From NCBI GenBank assembly GCA_965218775.1, contig CBDCLS010000005.1, positions 682,001-746,000 of the forward strand: a stretch of DNA of 64,000 bases. The letters run 5' to 3'. The first letter of the stretch is position 1. Every line of letters begins with the position of its first letter. Positions 44,356-54,436 of the stretch are shown one piece after another. The notes beneath the pieces were generated by a model. That model was given only the letters and a program-made list of their open reading frames with translations, ran no database searches and was not told where the DNA came from. Source of the DNA: CAUZIZ01 sp965218775 (GTDB lineage Bacteria > Acidobacteriota > UBA6911 > RPQK01 > JAJDTT01). A program made the translations under genes and the position numbers.

Positions 44356-45579
44356 TCAGTCCCGGGAGGGCAGTTGATGGACGATTTTTCCCGATTTGAT
44401 GACCGTCCGGGGAGCCCGAAGCACCTCGAGATCTTCCAGTGGATTCCCTTCCACAAGAATCAAGTCTGCTCGATAATCTTCCTTGACCTCTCCCAACTTC
44501 GGCAACTTCATGAGAGAGGCTCCCTCACTGGTCACGGTGCGGAGCGCCTCTGTTCTGGAGAGACCGGCCTCAGTGTAGGACTCGATCTCATCGACCAGTG
44601 AGTTGAAGGGTGTATTGGTGGCGCCGCAGTCGGTGCCGCCGATTATCTTCATCCCCAGTCGGTGGAAGTGTCCGGTATTGGTAAGACGTCCTTCGAGTCG
44701 TTCCACAGCCGCAACGTCCCCTGGGTTGTGGGCAGCACCCGTTTGCCTGAAACGTCGGGCGGTCTGAAGAGCGCAGTAGACGGTTGGGCTAACGACGATG
44801 CCTTTATCCCTGATGCGCTTTGAGATCTCCGCATCGTAGCGGTAACGACCCGGCGGCTCGACGTAACTGACATGCTCGATCATATCAAGATCGGCCTCAA
44901 TAGCCCGCTCTACACTTTCAGTGGCGTGGCAATGAGCTGTGATCTGTACCCCGTTGGCGTGAGCCATGTCCGCCGCTTCTTTCATCAGTTCGATTGCCAG
45001 GTCGGCCTCGTGCGGCACCGTGCCGGGAGTCAGGCCGCCTCCGGAGGCCATCAGCTTCACGAACCCGGCGCCCTGCTCGAGGTGCGACTCGATCCTTCGA
45101 CGCAGTTCCTCAACGGTCGCCACCTCACCACCTAAGAAGTGACAATGCCCTTTGGGCCTCATCAGTGCATGTCCACAGCTGATGATGTGCGGACCCGAAA
45201 TCTCGTTTCGCTCGACTCGCTGTTGAAACTGAAACATGAGAGGGCCCGGAGCTCCGCAGTCCCGCATGGTAGTGATCCCCGCCTGGATGGCGATGCGGGC
45301 GTTGCTCACCGCCGTAGCCATCCGCGCTTCATCATCGCTGCCGATGTAACTTCCCCTCGGATCGCCTCCGGCGTCCAGGAAGAAGTGCACGTGGCAGTCG
45401 ATCAGTCCGGGACAGAGGTACAATCCGGTCCCGTCAATGGTCCGTCCAGACCAATCGCTCGGAGGCGAACCCACGGATTTAATCCGATCGCCTTGGATGA
45501 TCGCAGTCCCTCGTTCCAGAATCGTGCCTCCTCTCACGTTCACGACGTTGGCATTCTGGATGCAGAATGAGCTATCCAT
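44356..45579 (-). CDS. Amidohydrolase family metallohydrolase
   Basis: A 407-residue TIM-barrel amidohydrolase. Metal ligands appear in CPGLIDCHVHFF (HxH), a likely metal-bridging Lys in GFVKLMASGGG, QITAHCHATESV, DMIEHVSYV and the Asp in IIGGTDCGATN. This set matches the imidazolonepropionase/prolidase-like subgroup. No signal peptide. The substrate may be a cyclic amide or peptide. Confidence 0.9.
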   Translation of the reverse strand: MDSSFCIQNANVVNVRGGTILERGTAIIQGDRIKSVGSPPSDWSGRTIDGTGLYLCPGLIDCHVHFFLDAGGDPRGSYIGSDDEARMATAVSNARIAIQAGITTMRDCGAPGPLMFQFQQRVERNEISGPHIISCGHALMRPKGHCHFLGGEVATVEELRRRIESHLEQGAGFVKLMASGGGLTPGTVPHEADLAIELMKEAADMAHANGVQITAHCHATESVERAIEADLDMIEHVSYVEPPGRYRYDAEISKRIRDKGIVVSPTVYCALQTARRFRQTGAAHNPGDVAAVERLEGRLTNTGHFHRLGMKIIGGTDCGATNTPFNSLVDEIESYTEAGLSRTEALRTVTSEGASLMKLPKLGEVKEDYRADLILVEGNPLEDLEVLRAPRTVIKSGKIVHQLPSRD

Positions 45580-45788
45580 ATCGACTTATCTCCCTGGATT
45601 CTAAACTTCGGGCTCGCGAAGTCAGCTTTCTCGAAAGGATGATACCACCGCACCTATCTATCCAATAGACCCAGAGGGTCTTCTTCGATTACCACGTTGT
45701 TCGGGAGAGATTAGATGCCACGGGGATTGTAATGCCAGGCCGGGCGGCACTACACTCACTTCACAAACTTGCAAGGAGGAGTCGTCGA

Positions 45789-45836
45789 ATGAAGTTCGTA
45801 AGAGTTGGCGGAGCTCTCTGTTTGCAGGCCAAATGA
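45789..45836 (+). CDS. Possible 15-codon leader peptide
   Basis: ATG at 45789 behind GCAAGGAGGAGTCG, a strong ribosome site. It encodes MKFVRVGGALCLQAK and its stop overlaps the start of the haem lipoprotein gene (ATGA at 45833), which has no ribosome site of its own. Translation of the leader could couple to the large gene. A frameshifted true N-terminus is the alternative. Confidence 0.45.
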   Translation: MKFVRVGGALCLQAK

Positions 45837-48800
45837 CTTACGGTTTTCGGCTACGCAGAATCATCGTACAAGACCTTTGTCTGGCCCTTGGGCTACTCAC
45901 CCTGGGCGGCTGCAGGGAGGGGACATCGCCACCCTATTCGCCAGAGGAGGCACTTTGGACTTTCCGACTACCCCAGGGATTTCGCATCGAGCTTGTGGCC
46001 TCAGAGCCGATGATCGGCGACCCGGTGGCCATGGCATTCGACGCTCAGGGACGCATGTTCGTTCTGGAGATGGGCGACTATCCCATGCAGCCGGATCCCC
46101 AAGGGAGGGTCATCGTCCTGGAGGACTCCGACGGCCAGGGGGTATTCACCAAGCGCAGCGTGTACGCCGACAATCTCCCCTTCCCAACCGGCTTGATGCC
46201 TTGGAGGGACGGTGTGCTGGTTGCCGCCGCACCGCACATCTATTACCTACCCGATGAAGATCAAGACCTGCAGGCCGACGAAAGACGTGTGCTGCTCACA
46301 GGCTTCAATCCCTATAACCCCCAGCTCCGAGTGAACGGACTTCTCTACGGCATCGACAATTGGATCTACGGAGCCTATCCCAAAGTGGGTCCCTCCAGGC
46401 GCCATCCCAGACTTTTCGGTCAGCCAGGCGAGCCCCTTCACTTTCCAGATCACCCCGAGGTCCCAGCGGTCGACGTCTCCAGCCTGGGCACCGATTTCCG
46501 CTTTCGACCAGATCTACAGAAGCTGGAGCCAGTCTCCGGGAATTCCCAATACGGCAATGCCTTTGACGCCCGAGGGAATCGCTTCGGGCTCTGGAACAAC
46601 AACCATATCCGCCATCCCGTGGTTGCCCATCGCTACCTGGCCCGTAATCCCTATCTGGCTGTGTCCAGTACCATGCAGTTCCCTTCCGACCACGAGAATC
46701 AATCTACGGTCTATCCCCTCACCGACAACCCGATCTACATCCATGAGTCCCAGGTGGGAAAATTCACTTCCAGCTGCGGCAATTCCATCTATAGCGCCGC
46801 CCAGTTCCCGGACAGATTGCGTGGAGCCTATTTCGTCTGCGATCCGCTCCACAATCTGGTGCACTGCGATCTTCTCTCCCCTGACGGCCCCACCTTTTCC
46901 GCTAAGAGAGCCTTTGAACAGAAAGAGTTCCTGGCTTCCACCGACGCCTGGTTCAAACCGGTGTTCACCACGGTCGGGCCAGATGGAGCGCTCTATGTGG
47001 TCGACTACTATCGTAAGTACATCGAGCATCCGGACTATGTCCCGGAGGGCCTGGAAGGCCAGTTCGACCTGCGCGCGGGAGCCGGCAGGGGACGCATCTA
47101 TAGGGTGCTCTATGAAGGGACTCAGCTTGAACCAACAAAGCCAGAGCTGCAGTTTGCAGACTCCAGGCAACTGGCCCAGACGCTGGCCCATGCCAACATG
47201 TGGTGGCGAATCACGGCCCAACGCCTGCTGGTTGAGCGGCAGGCCGAGTCTGCCCTGCCCCACTTGCGGAAGCTCCTGCAGAGAGCTGATTCCCCGGAAA
47301 GCCGAATCCACGCACTCTGGACTCTGGAGGGAATCGGTGGGCTAGAGCCTGATCTGCTGCTGCAGGCTCTCCTCGACGAAGACGCAGGAGTTCGCGAACA
47401 TGCGGTTCGGCTTTCTGAGCAGGTTGAATCAGCTTTCCTCAAAGCAAAGCTTCTGAAGCTATTGGACGATCCAGATGATCGTGTTCAGTTTCAGCTGGCT
47501 TGTACCCTGGGGCTCCTCCCCGAAGCAGAGTCATTTCCAGCGCTCACCCAGATCCTCAAGCAACATCAAGAGAACCGCTGGTTTCAAGTCGCCGTTCTAA
47601 CTTCGGCTGCCGAGAATGCGCAGGGATGGTTCCAGACGCTCACCGGAGACCGCACCTTTCTTTCATCAGAGTCTGAAGGAAAGCGAGAGCTCCTCTCCAG
47701 AATCACTCATATCCTTGGTGCCCGCCAGCTCGAGACCGAGATTGCGGCAGTTCTCGACTTCCTGGTGGGTACCCCAAAGTCTCCCGATGATTGGTGGCGA
47801 GCCGCCAGCTTGGCCGGACTCGGCCAAGGATTGGGACAAGCCGCGTCAAGCAAGTTTTCCCTGGCCCCAACTGCCGAGCGGGACCTCTTTGAGCTTATCG
47901 CCTCATCGTCGCCAAAGATTGCGGAGGCCGCCTTGGACCTGGCCTCCCGCATTCAGTTGATTTACTCGCAGCCCCTCCGCGGGCTTGTCAAAGATGCCGT
48001 AGCCGCGTCGGCCCGGAAACCCGAGATAGCCTCCAGGGTCAACGCCGTCCGGATCATGGCGCTCGACCCTACTGAGTCCACCATTCCGGTTCTCGACCAG
48101 CTCCTGGATCCCCGGGAGCCTTCGGAGATTCAAACTGCCGCTGCCAAGGCCCTCCTCCAGCAAGGCCACGCGAAGTCGGTTCCATTCCTGCTGCGCAAGT
48201 GGAAAAGCTATACTGAGCCCGTCCGGAAAGTCGTCTGGGAAGGGTTTCTGGGCCGAAAGGATTTCTTGAAGGTGCTGATCGAGAGCATCAGAAACGAAAC
48301 AGTCCCTGCCTGGACCGTCAGTCGCCCTCGTGCCAATCAACTGCTGCAATCTCCTGACGAGAGCGTCCGGCGCCAAGCCGAGGCTCTCTTCGCCGATCTA
48401 TCGCAGGACAGACAGGCGCTGATAGAAAGGTACAAGCCTGCTCTATCCGTCCAGGGTAAAGTCTCGAAGGGTCGAGAGGTCTTTCGCCGGAATTGCAGCC
48501 GCTGTCACAGGTTGGACGGGATGGGCAACGAAGTCGGTCCTGACTTGACAGATGTGATCGGGCGCCGGCCCAAGGGGTTCTTCCTCACCAAGGTGCTGGA
48601 TCCCAACCTCAACATCTCGCCCGGCTACGAGACGTACGTCATCGAGACACGGAGTGGATCCACCATCACAGGCGTCGTCGCCCAGGAGAGTCCCAGTTCC
48701 ATGATACTAAGGCGGGAAGAAGGAGAAGAAGAAACGGTTCTCCGCAGGAGCATCACCTCACTCCGGGTGTCCGCCGTGTCTACCATGCCAGAGGGCTTGG

Positions 48801-48877
48801 AGGAAGAAATTGATCTGAAGGCGATGGCTGATTTGCTGCAATACCTTCAGAGGCTCGGGACACCTGGTCCTTTGTAG
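45833..48877 (+). CDS. PVC-type haem-binding dehydrogenase-like lipoprotein with HEAT repeats and cytochrome c domain
   Basis: A 1014-residue exported lipoprotein (LCLALGLLTLGGC lipobox). An N-terminal six-bladed beta-propeller glucose-dehydrogenase-like domain (about 40-430: PQGFRIELVASEP, NGLLYGIDNWIYGAYP, GPDGALYVVDYYRKYIEHP) is followed by HEAT-like repeats (about 450-850). The C-terminal cytochrome c has CSRCH (about 887-891) and GNEVGPDLTDVIGRRP. This architecture is known from Planctomycetes, Verrucomicrobia and Acidobacteria and is presumed to oxidise sugars. No electron acceptor is visible. Confidence 0.9.
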   Translation: MTYGFRLRRIIVQDLCLALGLLTLGGCREGTSPPYSPEEALWTFRLPQGFRIELVASEPMIGDPVAMAFDAQGRMFVLEMGDYPMQPDPQGRVIVLEDSDGQGVFTKRSVYADNLPFPTGLMPWRDGVLVAAAPHIYYLPDEDQDLQADERRVLLTGFNPYNPQLRVNGLLYGIDNWIYGAYPKVGPSRRHPRLFGQPGEPLHFPDHPEVPAVDVSSLGTDFRFRPDLQKLEPVSGNSQYGNAFDARGNRFGLWNNNHIRHPVVAHRYLARNPYLAVSSTMQFPSDHENQSTVYPLTDNPIYIHESQVGKFTSSCGNSIYSAAQFPDRLRGAYFVCDPLHNLVHCDLLSPDGPTFSAKRAFEQKEFLASTDAWFKPVFTTVGPDGALYVVDYYRKYIEHPDYVPEGLEGQFDLRAGAGRGRIYRVLYEGTQLEPTKPELQFADSRQLAQTLAHANMWWRITAQRLLVERQAESALPHLRKLLQRADSPESRIHALWTLEGIGGLEPDLLLQALLDEDAGVREHAVRLSEQVESAFLKAKLLKLLDDPDDRVQFQLACTLGLLPEAESFPALTQILKQHQENRWFQVAVLTSAAENAQGWFQTLTGDRTFLSSESEGKRELLSRITHILGARQLETEIAAVLDFLVGTPKSPDDWWRAASLAGLGQGLGQAASSKFSLAPTAERDLFELIASSSPKIAEAALDLASRIQLIYSQPLRGLVKDAVAASARKPEIASRVNAVRIMALDPTESTIPVLDQLLDPREPSEIQTAAAKALLQQGHAKSVPFLLRKWKSYTEPVRKVVWEGFLGRKDFLKVLIESIRNETVPAWTVSRPRANQLLQSPDESVRRQAEALFADLSQDRQALIERYKPALSVQGKVSKGREVFRRNCSRCHRLDGMGNEVGPDLTDVIGRRPKGFFLTKVLDPNLNISPGYETYVIETRSGSTITGVVAQESPSSMILRREEGEEETVLRRSITSLRVSAVSTMPEGLEEEIDLKAMADLLQYLQRLGTPGPL

Positions 48878-48912
48878 TCAGGCAACAGACAGCCCCACCA
48901 TTTAACTCGTTC

Positions 48913-51309
48913 TTGTCAGGCTTACAGAAAACGGGAGTTTCCAAATTGATTCGCTGGACGAAAGCAACCTGCTTGATTCTGCTGCTCAGCAGCGTCCCTT
49001 TGCGGTCTGAGAGCCGACCTGCTCTTCCCAACACGACCCGGCTGGAAGGAAAGGACGATCTGTCGGCTCGTATGGTTGCAGGTATCGATCGCTTTCTCAT
49101 GAGACGGCTGGAGCGCTCTGTTCAGGCCCGCCAACGCTTCTGGAATCGCGACTTCTCCTCCGCTGCTCCCTACCGGGAATCACTCGACCCGAATCTTCAG
49201 CGCTTCCGAAGAGTGATCGGTCTCGTGGATGAAAGGCTCCCCGCTCGGATGGAGTACTTTCGCGATTACGGCGGCTCACCCCAGCTGTCGCAGAACGACC
49301 GTTATCAAATCTGGCAGGTCCGCTGGCCCGCTGTCGAAGGCGTCTTCGGCGAAGGCCTGCTGCTGCAGCCGACCAGCGAACCCAGGGGCTACGTGGTGGC
49401 GCTCCCGGATGCGGACTATACGCCCGAGCAACTCGTCGGCCTCAGTCCCGGAATTGATCCCAAATCGCAGTTTGCTCGCCGAATGGCCGAAAGCGGGTTT
49501 CTGGTCATCGTCCCAACCCTCATCGACCGATCGAGCCGCTTTTCCGGAAACCCCGACTTGAACACGGATTCCCTGAGAATGACCAACATGCCCCACCGCG
49601 AATGGCTCTATCGGATGTCGTACGAGATGGGGCGTCACTTAATTGGTTACGAGGTGCAGAAGGTCCTGGCAGCCGTGGACTGGTTGCAGCGGGAATTCGG
49701 TGACGGGGCCCGCGTGGGCGTGGCCGGCTATGCGGAAGGAGGCTTGATCGCACTGTATTCCGCGGCTCTGGACGCACGCATCGACTCCTGCCTCGTGAGT
49801 GGTTATTTCGGACCCCGGGAGCGCGTCTGGGAGGAACCCATCTACCGGAATATCTGGACCCTGCTGCACGAGTTCGGGGATGCGGAAATTGCCAGTATGG
49901 TTCTTCCCCGTAGCCTGGTGATTGAGTACAGCTCCACCCCCAGCCTGGAGGGTCGACCTCCTGCCGAGAATTGGCAGAGAGATGTCGCTGCCCCGGGTCG
50001 CCTGTCGACACCGGAGGCAGCGGCGGTCAGGCGCGAGTTCGAGCGCCTGGAAAAATGGCAACAGCGATTGCCCGCTCCCCTGAATCGTTCCGCCCGACTG
50101 GTGCCGGAATCCCCCCAGGCGAACCCAGTTGGACCTGGTTCAACCGCGGCTCTAGAAGCCTTTTTGCAGCCCTTGACTCCCGCCGAACACATCCAGGTCG
50201 ATCCAACTCCAGGCTTCCTAGGGCAAGTGGGCACGGAGTTCGGCAGGGAGGATCGCCAGCGGCGCCAAGTCAAGGAGATCGAGAACCACGTCCAGCAAGT
50301 CCTGCGGACTTCCGGCGTCATACGTGAGAAGTTTTTCTTGGAGCAGGTTCCCTACGATTCCGCCGGTCAGTTCACCCAGGGGGCCAAGCCGCTACGGAAA
50401 TACTTCTGGGAGGAAGTCCTGGGAAAGGTGGACGAGCCCTTCCTGGCCGCGAATCCGCGTACTCGCCTTCGCTATGACCGTCCGCAGTGGAGGGGATACG
50501 ATGTGGTTCTGGACGTTTGGCCGGATGTTTTCGCCTGGGGTATTCTGCTGCTGCCGAAGGACCTGAAGCCTGGGGAGAGGCGACCTGTCGTCGTAGCCCA
50601 GCATGGACTGGAGACGTTGCCGCAGGATGTCATCACGGAGGAGGGACGCGGCTTCCGTTCCTACCAGGCCTTCGCAGCCAGACTTGCCGAACGTGGTTTC
50701 ATCGTCTTTGCACCCCACAACCCCTACCGGGGAAAGGATCTATTCCGTGTCCTCCAGTTCAAAGCCAATCCCTTAAAGCTCTCACTCTTCTCCTTCATCG
50801 TGGGGCAGCACCAGCAAATCATCAACTGGCTCAAGACCTTGCCCAACGTGGACCGGGATCGCATCGCCTTCTACGGCCTCAGCTACGGCGGAAAGACAGC
50901 GATGCGCGTACCTGCTATCGTGGAAGATTACTGTCTGTCCATCTGCTCCGCTGACTTCAACGAGTGGATCTGGAAGAACGTAACCGTCGACTGGAGCAAC
51001 AGTTATGCCTTCACCAAAGAGTACGAGATGCCTGATTTTGGGCTGGGTATCAGCTTCAACTACGCGGAAATGGCCTACCTGATCTTCCCTCGGCCCTTCA
51101 TGGTAGAACGAGGACACCGGGACGGCGTAGGTCTCGACGAGTGGGTCGCCTATGAGTACGCCAAAATCCGCCGCCTCTATAATGAGTTGGGCCGAGGTGA
51201 CAAGACCGAAATCGAGTTCTTCAAGGGAGGCCACCAGATCAACGGACAAGGGACGTTCGAGTTCCTGCACCACCACCTGAAGTGGCCCCGGCGGTCGAGT
51301 GAGCAGTGA
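48913..51309 (+). CDS. Exported tandem alpha/beta hydrolase (acetylxylan-esterase-like)
   Basis: Nearly 800 residues with signal segment TCLILLLSSVPLRSESRP. Two hydrolase-like domains are visible. The first (about 120-330) has the nucleophile elbow GVAGYAEGG, with Ala in place of the serine. The second (about 480-790) has FYGLSYGGKTAMR, the canonical GLSYGG, plus a His late in FFKGGHQING. TTG starts at 48913 or 48946 are the only candidates near the signal peptide. It probably deacylates a polysaccharide. Confidence 0.8.
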   Translation: MSGLQKTGVSKLIRWTKATCLILLLSSVPLRSESRPALPNTTRLEGKDDLSARMVAGIDRFLMRRLERSVQARQRFWNRDFSSAAPYRESLDPNLQRFRRVIGLVDERLPARMEYFRDYGGSPQLSQNDRYQIWQVRWPAVEGVFGEGLLLQPTSEPRGYVVALPDADYTPEQLVGLSPGIDPKSQFARRMAESGFLVIVPTLIDRSSRFSGNPDLNTDSLRMTNMPHREWLYRMSYEMGRHLIGYEVQKVLAAVDWLQREFGDGARVGVAGYAEGGLIALYSAALDARIDSCLVSGYFGPRERVWEEPIYRNIWTLLHEFGDAEIASMVLPRSLVIEYSSTPSLEGRPPAENWQRDVAAPGRLSTPEAAAVRREFERLEKWQQRLPAPLNRSARLVPESPQANPVGPGSTAALEAFLQPLTPAEHIQVDPTPGFLGQVGTEFGREDRQRRQVKEIENHVQQVLRTSGVIREKFFLEQVPYDSAGQFTQGAKPLRKYFWEEVLGKVDEPFLAANPRTRLRYDRPQWRGYDVVLDVWPDVFAWGILLLPKDLKPGERRPVVVAQHGLETLPQDVITEEGRGFRSYQAFAARLAERGFIVFAPHNPYRGKDLFRVLQFKANPLKLSLFSFIVGQHQQIINWLKTLPNVDRDRIAFYGLSYGGKTAMRVPAIVEDYCLSICSADFNEWIWKNVTVDWSNSYAFTKEYEMPDFGLGISFNYAEMAYLIFPRPFMVERGHRDGVGLDEWVAYEYAKIRRLYNELGRGDKTEIEFFKGGHQINGQGTFEFLHHHLKWPRRSSEQ

Positions 51310-51418
51310 GCAGTTTTCAGTCTGCCAGAGCTGGAAAAGGCCAGCTTCAGGACGGAATCCGTTGGGATTGACATCGTTGTCGAACTGTGAAGATAGCCCG
51401 GAATCCGATCATCAGCCG

Positions 51419-52879
51419 ATGAAACTCAGACCTCCTTTCGCTCCTGGACTTCTGTTGTCGTGTGGGTTACTGCTGAGCCTGACCCTCACCGCAGATCTGA
51501 GTTTTACCGAAGGAAAGAAGCGGACACTGAAGGCGGGAGCCTACGCCGCCGACATCACACCCACCAGGTTTCCGGTCTCATCCAACGGCAGCATGCGCGA
51601 CCGGTTCGCCCAGTCCGCCCATGATCCGCTGCAGGCGCGCGCCCTGGTGTTGGACAACGGAGTCTCCCAGATCGCCATCGTCGTCGCTGACAGCTGCATG
51701 ATTCCACGGGATATCTTCGACAACGCCAAGGAAAAAGCATCCCGTGCTACCGGGATTCCGGCAACAAACATGCTGATGTCGGCGACCCATACACATTCCG
51801 CCGTCACGGTAGCTGGCGTCTTCCAAAGCGAGCCGGACACCGCCTATGGCAAGTTTCTAGCGGATCGGATCGCCCACGCAGTTTTAGAAGCCGCCTCTCG
51901 TCGGGAAGCTGCCCGGGTGGGTTGGGCGGTAGGAAACAACGGGCACCAGGTCTTCAATCGCCGCTGGCTGATGCGACCCGGTTTCGACTATAGCGATCCC
52001 TTTGACAGTGCCAGCGACAAGGTAAGAATGAATCCGCCCAGCGGCAGCAACAGGTTGCTGAAGCCGGCGGGACCTACCGACCCCGAAGTTCCGGTGTTGG
52101 CCGTCGAGGCCGTCGATGGCCGGCCACTCGCTTTGTTGGCGAACTACGCACTGCACTATGTGGGTGGTGTGCCGGCGAACATGCTCTCAGCAGACTACTT
52201 CGGCGAGTTCGGTCGACGAATCCAGCGCCTAGTCAGAGCTCAGAATCTGGAGCCGGCATTCGTAGGCATCATGTCCAACGGGACCAGCGGTGATGTCAAC
52301 AATGTGAACTTCTTCGAATCGGCAGTTCGCCGTGCTCCCTTTGAGCAAATCCGAATCGTGGCCTCGGATCTAGCGGCCTCGGCATTCCAGGCCTACCGGC
52401 GGATCGAATACGAGGACTGGGTACCCCTACTGGCCGACGAGACCCAGATCGAACTGGGAGTCCGGCTGCCAAGCAAGGATGACATCCGGCGCGCGCAAGA
52501 GATTCTAGAGACCGCTGGATCGGGACCCTATGCCGAAAGACGTCAGATCTACGCGCGCGAGACAATGCTGCTGGCGGAATATCCCGCGACGGTGCGGGTG
52601 AAGCTGCAGGCCATACGGATCGGTGGACTTGGAATCGTCAGCAGCCCCTGCGAGACCTTTGTAGAGACCGGACTGGCCATCAAGAAACAGAGCCCGCTGC
52701 AACCAACCTTTGTCATCGAGCTAGCCAACGGCTATAACGGTTACCTGCCGACCTCTCGGCAGCACCAACTCGGTGGATACGAAACCTGGCGCGCCCGATC
52801 GAGCTACTTGACCATCGACTCCGAAGCCAAGGTCCGAGCTACGCTGCTTCGACTCCTGGCCAGGGTGGCAAAGGACTGA
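51419..52879 (+). CDS. Neutral/alkaline ceramidase-like exported hydrolase
   Basis: About 486 residues with a signal peptide (PGLLLSCGLLLSLTLTA). The N-terminal domain shows AYAADITPT, the marker of this family, then MLMSATHTHSAVTV (zinc-binding HTH) and NYALHYVGGVPANML. It is shorter than classical neutral ceramidases and lacks the C-terminal Ig-like domain. It acts on lipid amides or unidentified substrates. The ATG at 51419 starts the signal peptide; the longer ORF overlaps the previous gene. Confidence 0.8.
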   Translation: MKLRPPFAPGLLLSCGLLLSLTLTADLSFTEGKKRTLKAGAYAADITPTRFPVSSNGSMRDRFAQSAHDPLQARALVLDNGVSQIAIVVADSCMIPRDIFDNAKEKASRATGIPATNMLMSATHTHSAVTVAGVFQSEPDTAYGKFLADRIAHAVLEAASRREAARVGWAVGNNGHQVFNRRWLMRPGFDYSDPFDSASDKVRMNPPSGSNRLLKPAGPTDPEVPVLAVEAVDGRPLALLANYALHYVGGVPANMLSADYFGEFGRRIQRLVRAQNLEPAFVGIMSNGTSGDVNNVNFFESAVRRAPFEQIRIVASDLAASAFQAYRRIEYEDWVPLLADETQIELGVRLPSKDDIRRAQEILETAGSGPYAERRQIYARETMLLAEYPATVRVKLQAIRIGGLGIVSSPCETFVETGLAIKKQSPLQPTFVIELANGYNGYLPTSRQHQLGGYETWRARSSYLTIDSEAKVRATLLRLLARVAKD

Positions 52880-52906
52880 CCGGATCGAACCAAAAAGGAG
52901 ATGCTC

Positions 52907-54409
52907 ATGAGACGCTTATTTCTGTTCAGTGTGATGGGATTGTGGGGACTGGGGTTCTTGCCTTCGGTCAGGGCTGGAGACGTCATCGACATCGGATCAC
53001 GACGTGAGCTCTTCGTTGATCGACTTCTGATCTCCAGATTGGTCGGTGCAGATCTCGAGCTCAAGCAACCGGTTCCTGCAGGAATAGCCGTCCGCTTCGA
53101 CGATCCCTGGGAGGGACCTTTGGCGTTCTATTCGACCGTCTTCAAGGACGGCGACAAGTACCGTCTGTATTACCGAGGGCTCTATGGAAAGGTCGGAACG
53201 ACCTGCTATGCCGAGAGTCTGGATGGTATTCATTGGACCAAACCCGAGCTGGGACTGGTTTCGATTGACGGGTCTACCAAGAACGGCGTGATTCTTCCCT
53301 CGTCTGGACAATTCTGTCCCTTTATCGATAGGCGACCCGGCGTTCCGGACTCGGAGCGCTACAAGGCCAACTCACGAGGTCCTGAGGATCCCCACGCCCT
53401 GATCGGCTACGTCTCCGCTGACGGCCTCCGCTGGCGACAGATCCAAGAGGAGCCGATCGTTCCGATGGCTCTGGTAAACAATTTCGATTCGCAGAACGTC
53501 ATGTTCTGGTCGGAGGTAGAGAAACAATACGTGCTCTATGCCCGACACATGGAGGGAGGACGCCGTGCCACAGCCCGGGCGACCTCTCCCGATTTTCGGA
53601 ACTGGAGCCAGCAGACACTGATGACCTACAGCGACACGGGAACCACCACCCCTTCAGCCCAGTTCTATACCAACCAGACGCAGCCATACTTCCGGGCTCC
53701 TCACATTTACATCTCTCTTCCGGCCCGTATCCTCTTTGCCGATGAGGGCTCGATCAACCGAGAAGACGATATCGAGGCGGCACGGCGCCAGGCGCTCACT
53801 GTGACGCCGGAGCTCCGCGAGTTTGTCATAGAGCATATGAAGCCGATGGGAACGCGGGGCACGGGAGACCGGTCCGACGCCGTCCTGATGACGAGCCGGG
53901 CTGGCACGACCCGCTTCGACTTTACGTTGAGGGAGAGTCTTATCCGTCCGGGAATCGGCATCAACAATTGGACCACCCGCACCAACTATCCAGTCTGCGG
54001 TGTCGTCCAGACTGGGCCGGAGGAGATGTCCCTCTACGTGCAGCGCGATTACGGGCAGAAAACCGCTCATCTCGAACGGATGACGCTTCGGTTGGACGGA
54101 TTTGCCTCCCTCAACGCTCCCTACCAGGGGGGAGAGATGCTGACTCATCCCTTGAAGTTCTCGGGAAGTCGGCTCGAGATTAACTACTCCACGAGTGCTG
54201 CAGGCGGTCTGCGGGTCGAGATTCAGGATGCCCAGGGTCAGCCTATCCCTGGTTTCTCACTCGCTGAATGTCCAGAGATCCTAGGCGACGAGATCCAGCG
54301 CATCGTTTCCTGGGAAGTCGGCTCCGATGTGAGCTCTCTGGCTGGCAAGACGGTTAGGCTTCGCTTCGTCATGAAGGACGCCGATCTCTACTCGATCCGG
54401 TTCCATTAG
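52907..54409 (+). CDS. Exported beta-propeller-like protein (GH43/sialidase-like, hypothetical)
   Basis: 500 residues with signal peptide LFLFSVMGLWGLGFLPSVRA. The body has repeated propeller-type strands (FKDGDKYRLYYRG, YAESLDGIHWTKPELG, GYVSADGLRWRQIQ, WSEVEKQYVLYAR), suggesting a five-bladed glycosidase-like fold, and a C-terminal beta-sandwich (EIQDAQGQPIPGF). No catalytic triad is identified. AAAAAGGAG lies 6 nt before the ATG at 52907, so that start is better than 52901. Confidence 0.6.
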   Translation: MRRLFLFSVMGLWGLGFLPSVRAGDVIDIGSRRELFVDRLLISRLVGADLELKQPVPAGIAVRFDDPWEGPLAFYSTVFKDGDKYRLYYRGLYGKVGTTCYAESLDGIHWTKPELGLVSIDGSTKNGVILPSSGQFCPFIDRRPGVPDSERYKANSRGPEDPHALIGYVSADGLRWRQIQEEPIVPMALVNNFDSQNVMFWSEVEKQYVLYARHMEGGRRATARATSPDFRNWSQQTLMTYSDTGTTTPSAQFYTNQTQPYFRAPHIYISLPARILFADEGSINREDDIEAARRQALTVTPELREFVIEHMKPMGTRGTGDRSDAVLMTSRAGTTRFDFTLRESLIRPGIGINNWTTRTNYPVCGVVQTGPEEMSLYVQRDYGQKTAHLERMTLRLDGFASLNAPYQGGEMLTHPLKFSGSRLEINYSTSAAGGLRVEIQDAQGQPIPGFSLAECPEILGDEIQRIVSWEVGSDVSSLAGKTVRLRFVMKDADLYSIRFH

Positions 54410-54436
54410 TGTCCCCATCGAGCAAAGGCGCTCTTC

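Noticed and set aside
45805..46257. 150-residue plus-strand ORF starting before the haem lipoprotein gene
   Set aside because: Alternate-frame shadow of the lipoprotein gene, with Arg/Gly-rich composition and no signal or fold features.
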